A stretch of 5,597 nucleotides of DNA from an uncultured delta proteobacterium (GTDB taxonomy: Bacteria > Myxococcota_A > Polyangia > Polyangiales > Ga0077539), in contig CAISKJ010000311.1 in NCBI GenBank assembly GCA_903885885.1, positions 1 through 5,597 on the forward strand, given 5' to 3'. The position numbers and the translations under genes were made by a program. The notes beneath the pieces are model-generated. The model worked only from the letters and a program-made list of their open reading frames with translations, made no database searches and was not told where the DNA came from. Of this stretch, positions 1 to 5,151 are shown piece by piece; within the stretch, counting starts at the first letter, position 1, and every line of letters starts with the position of its first letter.

Positions 1-638
1 CGGAGCAGGAGCACCAGGGCGAGGCCCGCGGCGAAGCCGCCGATGTGGGCCCAGTACGCGACGCCGCCGTGCGACGACTGCGTGAGCGAGCTGAGGCCCG
101 AGAGAAACTGCAGCGCGAACCAGATGGCGATGAACACCACCGCGGGCAGCTCGACCCACTGAATGAAGATGAAGATGGGGATGAGCGTGACGACGCGGGC
201 GCGGGGATAGAGCACCAGGTAGGCGGCGAGCACGCCCGCGATGGCGCCCGACGCGCCCACCATGGGGACGGGCGAGAGCGGGTTGGCGAAGTACTGCGCC
301 GCGGCCGCCGCGAAGCCCGAGAGGAGATAGAACACGGCGTAGCGCGCGGAGCCCAGGTTGTCTTCGACGTTGTCGCCGAAGATGTAGAGGAACCAGAGGT
401 TGCCCACGAGGTGCATGAGGCCGCCGTGCATGAACATGGAGGTGAGCGCGGTGCTCCACGCGCCGGGGTCGCCGGCGGAGAGGCGCCGCGGCACGAGCCC
501 CCAGGTGAAGAGGAAGTTGGTGCTGTCGCCCTCGGGCATCATCCACTGCCAGAGGAACACCAGCCCGCACGTGAGGATGATGCTCCAGGTGACCCACGGC
601 GTGCTTCGCGTAGGGTTTACGTCGCGGATGGGGATCAT
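1..638 (-). CDS. Rhomboid family intramembrane serine protease (partial, C-terminus beyond window)
   Basis: This is an integral membrane serine protease that cleaves substrate transmembrane helices within the lipid bilayer; the substrate is unknown. The first 212 residues are visible and the frame is open at the left edge. Every rhomboid hallmark is present: the HxxxxHxxxN element (H71, H76, N80) in the second membrane helix, the nucleophile motif GASG with S130, and the catalytic histidine H198 in the final AHIGG helix. The spacings H71-H76-N80, then S130 and H198, parallel H145-H150-N154, S201 and H254 of E. coli GlpG. About six hydrophobic segments are visible, near residues 17-34, 64-87, 98-118, 127-144, 150-179 and 193-212. 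The ATG at 638 gives MIPIRDVNPT, the usual N-terminus of this bacterial subgroup; no strong Shine-Dalgarno precedes it. It lies 51 bases downstream of the 690-1277 gene on the same strand, so co-transcription is plausible. Family assignment is near certain; physiological role is unknown. Confidence 0.95.
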   Translation of the reverse strand, partial: MIPIRDVNPTRSTPWVTWSIILTCGLVFLWQWMMPEGDSTNFLFTWGLVPRRLSAGDPGAWSTALTSMFMHGGLMHLVGNLWFLYIFGDNVEDNLGSARYAVFYLLSGFAAAAAQYFANPLSPVPMVGASGAIAGVLAAYLVLYPRARVVTLIPIFIFIQWVELPAVVFIAIWFALQFLSGLSSLTQSSHGGVAYWAHIGGFAAGLALVLLL

Positions 639-689
639 GGCGCGAGACCATAGTCACCGCGGCGGCCCTCCGCCATCGGCGCGGCTGCG

Positions 690-1277
690 CTACGCGCGGT
701 GATTGAGCGCGCGGAGGAGGGCCTCGGCCACGGCGACGCTGGGCTCGTTGACCTCGACGTCGCAGCAGTCGCGGAGGGCGCGCACCGCGGCGGGGTCGTC
801 GCCCATGCCGTCGCCCACGACGAAGACCCCGAGGTGGGCCTTGACGGTGGCCAGCATGCGGCCGTCGAGCACGGCGTGGGTGCAGCCCTCGAGGGCTTCG
901 AAGAGGCGCTCGGCGCCCTTGCGCTCGGCCCCTTCGCCGAGGTGCGCGATGCGCGCGACGCGGGCCTTGCCCGCGGGGCCCTGGAGGCTGTCGGGGAAGA
1001 GCGCCGGGCTCGTGGCCATGGTGACCACGGCCTCGTCGAGGGCGTCGGTGCGCTCCGTCCACAAGAGGGCCGCGGCGCCGTCGTGGGCGTGGATGGCGCG
1101 CACGAGCGCGAGGCACAGGCCGGCCACGTCGGCGCCGGGGCGCGCGCCGAGGACGGCCACCACGCGGAGGGGCGGGGCTACGCGCTCGCCGCGGGGGCGC
1201 GACAGGTCGTACGCGGGCGGCGGAGGCGGCGGCGTCGCACCCGTGGGAATCGATCGGAATCGACGGAGCCTGCGCAC
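690..1277 (-). CDS. Hypothetical protein with P-loop-NTPase-like N-terminal strand but no intact Walker A
   Basis: I do not recognise this 195-residue protein. It starts with an Arg-rich segment (residues 2-8) and a run of six prolines (16-21), probably disordered. A compact alpha/beta-type domain follows from about residue 37. The stretch VVAVLGARPGADVAGLCLAL (39-58) looks like the first strand, loop and helix of a P-loop NTPase such as MobB or ParA-like proteins. However, the loop lacks the GK[ST] needed for a Walker A motif, so ATP or GTP binding is doubtful. Later segments, HAVLDG (134-139), GVFVVGDG (150-157) and CDVEVNEPS (172-180), have the strand-turn look of such folds. There is no signal peptide or membrane segment, so it is probably cytoplasmic. 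The GTG at 1277 is the longest supportable start and has no clear ribosome binding site; the start could be internal. Steady codon composition and absence of a better frame on the other strand support a real gene. Its stop lies 51 bases before the rhomboid start. Confidence 0.7.
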   Translation of the reverse strand: MRRLRRFRSIPTGATPPPPPPAYDLSRPRGERVAPPLRVVAVLGARPGADVAGLCLALVRAIHAHDGAAALLWTERTDALDEAVVTMATSPALFPDSLQGPAGKARVARIAHLGEGAERKGAERLFEALEGCTHAVLDGRMLATVKAHLGVFVVGDGMGDDPAAVRALRDCCDVEVNEPSVAVAEALLRALNHRA

Positions 1278-1393
1278 GGGAAGACGGCGACCATAGCACC
1301 GCGCCGGGGGCGATAGAACGCGCCGTTTTCGCGCCGCTGAAATGCCTCGAAAGAACTTGACGCACGGGCGACGGCGGGTTGTTGGTTGCGCCC
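1278..1393. promoter_or_regulatory. Divergent intergenic region, presumed to hold promoters for both flanking genes
   Basis: This 116-base gap separates divergently oriented genes, so promoters in both directions are expected here. It contains the least G+C-rich stretch nearby (about 1311-1360). A TTGACG hexamer at 1357-1362 resembles a sigma-70 -35 element for the plus strand, but the position 17 bases on (TGTTGG, 1380-1385) is a poor -10, so it is not called as a promoter. No convincing Pho-box-like repeat was seen, although the downstream genes concern phosphate. The regulatory role is inferred from gene orientation only. Confidence 0.35.
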
Positions 1394-2035
1394 GTGACGC
1401 TCCAGGGACTGATTCGCTGGCTCCTCCCGCGGGAGGATCATTTCTACGACTACCTCGAACAGCAGGCGGAGGCGGCGCACCTCGGCGCGAAGGCGCTGGC
1501 GCGGTTGAAGGAGCCCGACGTGACGCCGCAGCAGGTGCGCGAGGCCGTGCAGGCCCACGAGCACGAGGGCGACAAGGTGGTTCACGCGATGGAGGAGGCG
1601 CTCGCGAAGACCTTCGTGACGCCCATCGACCGCGAGGACCTGCAGCGCCTCTCGGCCCAGCTCGACGACGTGCTCGACCTCGCCAACGGCACGGCGCGCG
1701 CGTTCGTTCTGTACGGCGTGCAGCGGCCCACGGAGGCGATGGGGCGGCTCATGGGGCTCCTCGAGCAGAGCACGGCGGTGCTGCGCGACGCGATGCCCAG
1801 GCTGCGCAAGCACGCGTACGCCGAGCTGCTCGACGCGTCGCGCGAGATGCGCAAGCTCGAGAAGGAGGGCGACGGGGTGTTTCGCGAGGCCATCAGCGCG
1901 CTCTTTCACAACGAGAGCGCCTCGGCCCGCGCGATGCTCAGCGAGAAGGAGGTGCTCGAGGACCTCGAGAACGCCATCGACCAGTGCGAGATGGTGGCCG
2001 AGACCCTCGCCAACCTCGCGGTGAAGCATGGTTAG
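1394..2035 (+). CDS. DUF47 family PhoU-like protein paired with Pit transporter
   Basis: This cytoplasmic all-helical protein belongs to the DUF47 (PhoU-like) family, encoded next to Pit phosphate transporters in many bacteria (orfA-pit in Sinorhizobium) and thought to modulate transport or signalling by binding metal and the transporter. The 213 residues show the family's internal duplication: EHEGD at 56-60 recurs as EKEGD at 156-160, and TPIDRED (76-82) with LDDVLD (90-95) is mirrored by SEKEVLED (183-190) with LENAID (191-196). The acidic residues in these motifs are the likely metal ligands by analogy with PhoU. Upstream in-frame TTG codons at 1379 and 1382 are alternative starts. GTG 1394 is preferred because MTLQGLIRWLLPREDHFYDY matches the usual N-terminal layout, but no start has a good ribosome binding site. 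The 3' end overlaps pit by 8 bases, indicating translational coupling. Family call is strong; the regulatory role is known only by association. Confidence 0.93.
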   Translation: MTLQGLIRWLLPREDHFYDYLEQQAEAAHLGAKALARLKEPDVTPQQVREAVQAHEHEGDKVVHAMEEALAKTFVTPIDREDLQRLSAQLDDVLDLANGTARAFVLYGVQRPTEAMGRLMGLLEQSTAVLRDAMPRLRKHAYAELLDASREMRKLEKEGDGVFREAISALFHNESASARAMLSEKEVLEDLENAIDQCEMVAETLANLAVKHG

Positions 2036-3053
2036 CCTCCTGGTGATCGTCATCGTGGTGGCGATCGTCTTTGATTACATCAACGGGTTTCACGACGCCG
2101 CCAACGCCATTGCGACGGTGGTGTCGACGGGCGTGCTGCCCATTCGCACGGCGGTGATTCTGGCCGGGCTGCTCAACTTCGTGGGCGCCATTACGGGCAC
2201 CGCGGTGGCGAAGACCATCGCGTCGGGCTTCGCCGACCCGCGCATCGTGACGCAGCCCGTGGTGCTCGCGGCCCTCATCGGCGCCATCGTGTGGAACCTC
2301 TTCACGTGGTGGCGCGGCATCCCGTCGAGCTCGTCGCACGCCCTCGTCGGCGGCCTCGCGGGCGCGGTGGTGGGCCGCGCGGGCCTCGACGCCTTCAAGT
2401 GGGGCGCGCTCACGAAGAAGGTGCTCATCCCCCTGGTGGTGTCGCCCACGCTGGGCTTCATCATGGCCTTCTGGGTGATGATCGCCCTCTACTGGATCTT
2501 CCGCCGCGTGCGGCCCGCGCGGGTGCACGCGATCTCGCGGCGCCTGCAGCTCGTCTCCGCGGGGCTCATGGCCTTCTCGCACGGCTCCAACGACGCGCAG
2601 AAGAGCATGGGCATCATCACCCTGGCGCTGCTCTCGTTCGCGGCCGCGGGGCACTCGCACGCGTTCCCCGCGTGGGTGCTGCCCGCGTCGCCGGACCGCG
2701 TGCCCACGTGGGTGGTGATGGCCTGCGCCGGCGCCATCGGCCTCGGCACCATGGCGGGCGGCCAGAAGATCATCAAGACCATGGGCACGAAGATCATTCA
2801 CATCTCGCCGCTCCAGGGCTTTGCCGCCGAGACCGCGGGCGCCGCGACCATTCTCGCCGCGAGCCACTTCGGTGTGCCCGTGTCGACCACGCACTGCATC
2901 AACGCGTGCATCATGGGTGTGGGGGCCAGCAAGCGCCTCTCGGCCGTGCGCTGGGGCGTGGCGGGCAACATCCTCGTGGCCTGGGTGCTCACGCTCCCGA
3001 TGAGCGCCGCGGTGTCTTTCATCGCCATGCAGTGCCTCAACCTCGCCCTCTAG
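2028..3053 (+). CDS. pit: Inorganic phosphate transporter, PiT family
   Basis: This is an inner-membrane low-affinity phosphate carrier of the PiT family (TC 2.A.20); bacterial members import phosphate, often as a metal-phosphate complex, using the proton gradient, while some relatives use sodium. The 341-residue protein is full length for the short form. It carries the duplicated family signature: GFHDAANAIAT at 20-30 (D23, N26) and its counterpart FSHGSNDAQKSMG at 183-195 (N188, D189). The matched serine-rich motifs are also present: PSSSSHALVGG (99-109) in the first half and PVSTTHCI (284-291) in the second. Hydrophobic helices span the length, with a basic cytoplasmic loop around RRVRPARVHAISRR (159-172). 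The motif after VSTTH reads CINAC, adding two cysteines; a Cys after this His also occurs in animal PiT proteins, so it is not alarming. ATG 2028 lies inside the end of the DUF47 gene, implying coupled translation. The cation coupled here cannot be decided from sequence. Confidence 0.96.
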   Translation: MVSLLVIVIVVAIVFDYINGFHDAANAIATVVSTGVLPIRTAVILAGLLNFVGAITGTAVAKTIASGFADPRIVTQPVVLAALIGAIVWNLFTWWRGIPSSSSHALVGGLAGAVVGRAGLDAFKWGALTKKVLIPLVVSPTLGFIMAFWVMIALYWIFRRVRPARVHAISRRLQLVSAGLMAFSHGSNDAQKSMGIITLALLSFAAAGHSHAFPAWVLPASPDRVPTWVVMACAGAIGLGTMAGGQKIIKTMGTKIIHISPLQGFAAETAGAATILAASHFGVPVSTTHCINACIMGVGASKRLSAVRWGVAGNILVAWVLTLPMSAAVSFIAMQCLNLAL

Positions 3054-3068
3054 AGAAAGCCTCGTACC

Positions 3069-4598
3069 GTGAGCACCGACGACAAGCCGACGGCCGATCG
3101 GGCCGCCCGTGACGGCGCCCGCGGCGCTGCGTTCATCACCCTGGCCAAGCTGTGGTTCATGGCCACGGGCTTTCTCCAGCCGCTGGTGCTCACGCGCCTG
3201 CTGGGCACCGACGGGTACGGGCTCTATGCGCTCGCCCTCAGCGCCATCTCCATTGTGAACAACGTGGTGGTCACGGGCAGCATCCAGTCGATGAGCCGCG
3301 CGGTGATCCAGGGCGGCGGGCGCGCGCTGCGCCGGGGTCTCCTGCTGCACGCGGCGCTCGGGGTGACCCTGGGCGGATCGCTCGCGCTCGGGGCCGACGC
3401 GCTCGGGGCGGGCGTGCTCCACGACTCACGGTTGCCGGGCCTCTTGCGCCTCGGCGCCATCGTGGTGGCCGACTACAGCGTGTATGCCGCGCTCGTGGGC
3501 GCCTTCAACGGCCGCCACCGCTTCGCCACGCAGGCGGCGCTCGACATCACCTTCTCGACGATGCGCACGGGCCTGCTCATCGCCTTCGCGTCGACCTCGA
3601 TGCGCGTGACGGGCGCCATGACGGGCTTCGCCATCGCGAGCGCGGTCATCGTGGCGGTGGCCTTCTTCGCGGCGCGGCGCGACGTGTTCGGCCCCGACGA
3701 GGACACCTCGGCGCGCGAGCCCTTCGGCGCCTTCGCGAAGACCTACGGCAGCTTCTTCGCCCCGGTGCTCGTGTACCAGCTCGCGCTCAACCTGGTGCTC
3801 CAGGTCGACGGGCTCTTGTACAAGGCCCTCGCGTCGCGGGGCGCGATGACCGAGACCGAGGTCAACGCGATGGTGGGCGTCTACAAGGCGGCGCAGACCT
3901 TCGCGTTCTTGCCGTACCAGCTCCTGTTGTCGGTGACCTTCGTGGTGTTTCCGATCGTGAACCGCGCCACGCTCGACGGCGACAAGGAGACGACGCGGGC
4001 CTTCGTGGAGGGCGCGCTGCGCTTCAGCGCGATGGCGCTCGGCGCGATGGTGGCCGTGCTCGCGGGCCTCCCCCGCGGCGTGCTGAGCCTCGCGTTCAAG
4101 CCCGAGTACGCGGTGGGCGAGACGGCGCTGCGCGCGCTCGCGCTGGGGCAGGGGGCGTTCTCGCTCTCGGTCATCGGTACGACGATCGTCCTGGCGGCGG
4201 GTCGCACCCGCGCGGCGACGGCCATCATGCTGGTGACCCTGGCGGGCGTGGTGGTGGGCGACGTGGTGGGCGTGCAGACGTCGCACGGCGGCGTGTCGTC
4301 GCTCAACGGCCTCGCGGTGGGAACGGCCGCGGGCTGGGTCTTCGGCGTCGTGGCCGTGGGGCTCTACGTGCGCAGCGAGTTCGGCGCGTTTCTGCGCGCG
4401 GCCACGGTGGGGCGCGTGGTGCTGGCGACGGCCGTCGCGGCCCTCGCGGCGGGCGCGCTGCCGCTCCACGGCAAGGTGGGCACGCTCGTCGCGGCGGCGG
4501 TCACGGGCGTGGTGTACGTGGCGCTGCTGGCGCTCACGGGCGAGCTCGGGCGCGCCGAGATCGACCGCGTGAAGCGCATCGCGCGCCGAGGGCGGTAA
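3069..4598 (+). CDS. Oligosaccharide/polysaccharide flippase-type membrane protein (MOP superfamily)
   Basis: This 509-residue polytopic membrane protein resembles the Wzx-like polysaccharide biosynthesis branch of the MOP exporter superfamily, whose members flip lipid-linked sugars or similar lipids across the inner membrane. A soluble N-terminus (1-20) is followed by the characteristic first helix and loop, ending in the family-typical LTRLLGTDGYGLYALA (41-56). About 12-14 membrane segments can be drawn. The second half opens near FAKTYGSFFAPVLVYQLALN (222-241), with VDGLLYKALA (246-255) and the helix at YQLLLSVTFVVFPIVNRA (283-300), also typical. The C-terminus is basic (DRVKRIARRGR). No sugar-cluster genes are visible here, so the substrate is unknown, and a MurJ-like or other lipid-flipping role is possible. 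The GTG at 3069 is chosen for its AGAGAAAG stretch 9 bases upstream and the STDDKP hydrophilic leader. The 15-base gap after pit suggests co-transcription. Confidence 0.85.
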   Translation: MSTDDKPTADRAARDGARGAAFITLAKLWFMATGFLQPLVLTRLLGTDGYGLYALALSAISIVNNVVVTGSIQSMSRAVIQGGGRALRRGLLLHAALGVTLGGSLALGADALGAGVLHDSRLPGLLRLGAIVVADYSVYAALVGAFNGRHRFATQAALDITFSTMRTGLLIAFASTSMRVTGAMTGFAIASAVIVAVAFFAARRDVFGPDEDTSAREPFGAFAKTYGSFFAPVLVYQLALNLVLQVDGLLYKALASRGAMTETEVNAMVGVYKAAQTFAFLPYQLLLSVTFVVFPIVNRATLDGDKETTRAFVEGALRFSAMALGAMVAVLAGLPRGVLSLAFKPEYAVGETALRALALGQGAFSLSVIGTTIVLAAGRTRAATAIMLVTLAGVVVGDVVGVQTSHGGVSSLNGLAVGTAAGWVFGVVAVGLYVRSEFGAFLRAATVGRVVLATAVAALAAGALPLHGKVGTLVAAAVTGVVYVALLALTGELGRAEIDRVKRIARRGR

Positions 4599-4641
4599 GG
4601 GGGGCGTCTACATCGCGCAGGATCGTTGGAGCGGCTCCCGC

Positions 4642-4646
4642 GGAGG
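4642..4646 (+). promoter_or_regulatory. Ribosome binding site GGAGG deciding the start of the small coiled-coil gene
   Basis: GGAGG ends 6 bases before GTG 4653, the optimal spacing. It is the clearest Shine-Dalgarno in the window. It favours GTG 4653 over the upstream in-frame TTG 4626 and over ATG 4668, which would lie 21 bases away. Confidence 0.7.
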
Positions 4647-4652
4647 TGTACC

Positions 4653-4934
4653 GTGGCGGTCCCTCCGATGAGCACGCGTAAGACGCCTTCCGTGTCCGAG
4701 CTGCCCGAGGGGGTGCGTGACGAACGCGGAGGGGCCGAGTCCTTCGACGCGTTCATGCGGGCGAGCATGCGTCGCATGGAGAAGCTCATGGAGCAGCAAG
4801 CGGCGCGCAACCGCGTCGTGCTCGAAGTGGTGCAGGGGCACAACGCGCGCTTCGAACGCATCGAGGCCAGGCTCGACGAGACGCAGTCGATGATCGTGGA
4901 GATCCTCGACATCGTGCGCGGACGGGCGCGCTGA
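4653..4934 (+). CDS. Small coiled-coil hypothetical protein
   Basis: This is an unrecognised 93-residue protein. The first ~30 residues are polar and probably disordered; the rest is one long amphipathic helix. An uninterrupted 3-4 spacing of core positions can be followed from M39 to V88: M39, M42, M46, Q49, N53, V56, V60, H63, F67, I70, L74, T77, I81, I84, V88. This covers about seven heptads. The Q49, N53, H63 and T77 core positions are polar, as in coiled coils that fix register or oligomer state. There is no signal peptide, membrane segment or catalytic motif, so it is probably a cytoplasmic oligomeric or adaptor protein. GTG 4653 is supported by a GGAGG 6 bases upstream. It follows the flippase by 54 bases in the same direction and may be the last gene of that unit, or may be independently expressed. 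Function is unknown; gene reality is fairly secure from the ribosome binding site and the coherent helix. Confidence 0.75.
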   Translation: MAVPPMSTRKTPSVSELPEGVRDERGGAESFDAFMRASMRRMEKLMEQQAARNRVVLEVVQGHNARFERIEARLDETQSMIVEILDIVRGRAR

Positions 4935-4949
4935 CGCGGAGCCGTCAGC
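4930..4949 (+). terminator. Hairpin overlapping the stop codon, possible weak terminator
   Basis: GCTGACG (4930-4936) and CGTCAGC (4943-4949) form a perfect 7-base-pair stem with a 6-base loop, and the TGA stop lies inside the left arm. No T-run follows, so it is not a canonical intrinsic terminator. It sits where the plus-strand cluster should end, but hairpins of this size also arise by chance in G+C-rich DNA. Confidence 0.25.
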
Positions 4950-5071
4950 CCAGCGCCGCAGCGACGGGCAGGGCGCCCTCACGGTCGCCTGCTAGTGTGG
5001 TCGTCGGCTTCTGATATGCCTGTATTGGGCCGCGCGAGCACACCGCGCCTTCGGTCCCGGAGTCGCGCCCA

Positions 5072-5141
5072 CACGATCACGTACGGTCCCGGCATCGTGC
5101 GCGGATGTCCACGTACGGTGCGGCCATCGTGCGTGATCGTG
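5072..5141. repeat. Spaced 10-base perfect inverted repeat enclosing direct repeats
   Basis: CACGATCACG (5072-5081) and CGTGATCGTG (5132-5141) are exact reverse complements, 50 bases apart. The pair begins about 10 bases beyond the stop codon of the minus-strand cysteine-rich gene, in its 3' untranslated region if transcribed that far. There is no T-run on either strand next to it. It could fold into a long-range RNA stem, act as a paired protein-binding site, or be a decayed mobile or repetitive element; the sequence does not decide. Confidence 0.5.
5078..5135. repeat. Imperfect 26-base direct repeat, two copies 32 bases apart
   Basis: Copies at 5078-5103 and 5110-5135 share CACGTACGGT exactly at the start and CATCGTGCG near the end, with 22 of 26 bases identical. 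Each copy contains the palindrome CGTACG. A 32-base offset equals roughly three helical turns, which would put both copies on the same face of the DNA. Purpose is unknown. Confidence 0.6.
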
Positions 5142-5151
5142 CGCGCCCCGC

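Larger units (their letters stand above)
4935..5151. other. Convergent intergenic region without a supportable gene
   Basis: This 217-base gap lies between the ends of two convergent genes, so terminators rather than promoters are expected. The part at about 4990-5027 is locally richer in A+T than its surroundings. The part nearest the cysteine-rich gene (5072-5141) holds repeats annotated separately. Reading frames crossing the region have no plausible start signals or recognisable protein features, and I support no gene here. Confidence 0.5.

Noticed and set aside
45..653. Plus-strand open frame of 202 codons opposite the rhomboid gene
   Set aside because: The minus strand carries all rhomboid catalytic motifs; the plus-strand translation is a charged low-complexity shadow.
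699..1316. Plus-strand open frames of about 200 codons opposite the hypothetical gene
   Set aside because: Two plus-strand phases are open at once, typical of composition. Neither shows a ribosome binding site or a plausible protein; the minus-strand product has a more natural amino-acid mix.
1357..1385. Sigma-70 promoter from TTGACG at 1357 with a 17-base spacer
   Set aside because: The hexamer at the -10 position (TGTTGG) is poor, and transcription would start at or after the candidate translation starts.
2867..2910. Unusual Cys-containing motif after VSTTH in the phosphate transporter as a functional novelty
   Set aside because: A Cys directly after this His also occurs in animal PiT proteins, and the other signature residues are intact.
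1938..3422. Long minus-strand open frame of 494 codons opposite pit and the flippase
   Set aside because: It is His/Arg/Glu-rich with no recognisable motif and lies antisense to strongly identified pit. In 70% G+C DNA such open antisense frames are expected.
3426..4469. Minus-strand open frame of 347 codons opposite the flippase
   Set aside because: Low-complexity Arg/His/Glu composition, mirror image of a clear membrane protein gene.
3152..4681. Plus-strand 509-codon frame overlapping the flippase in another phase
   Set aside because: Arg/Gly/Ala-rich translation without structure; the alternative frame gives a coherent polytopic membrane protein.
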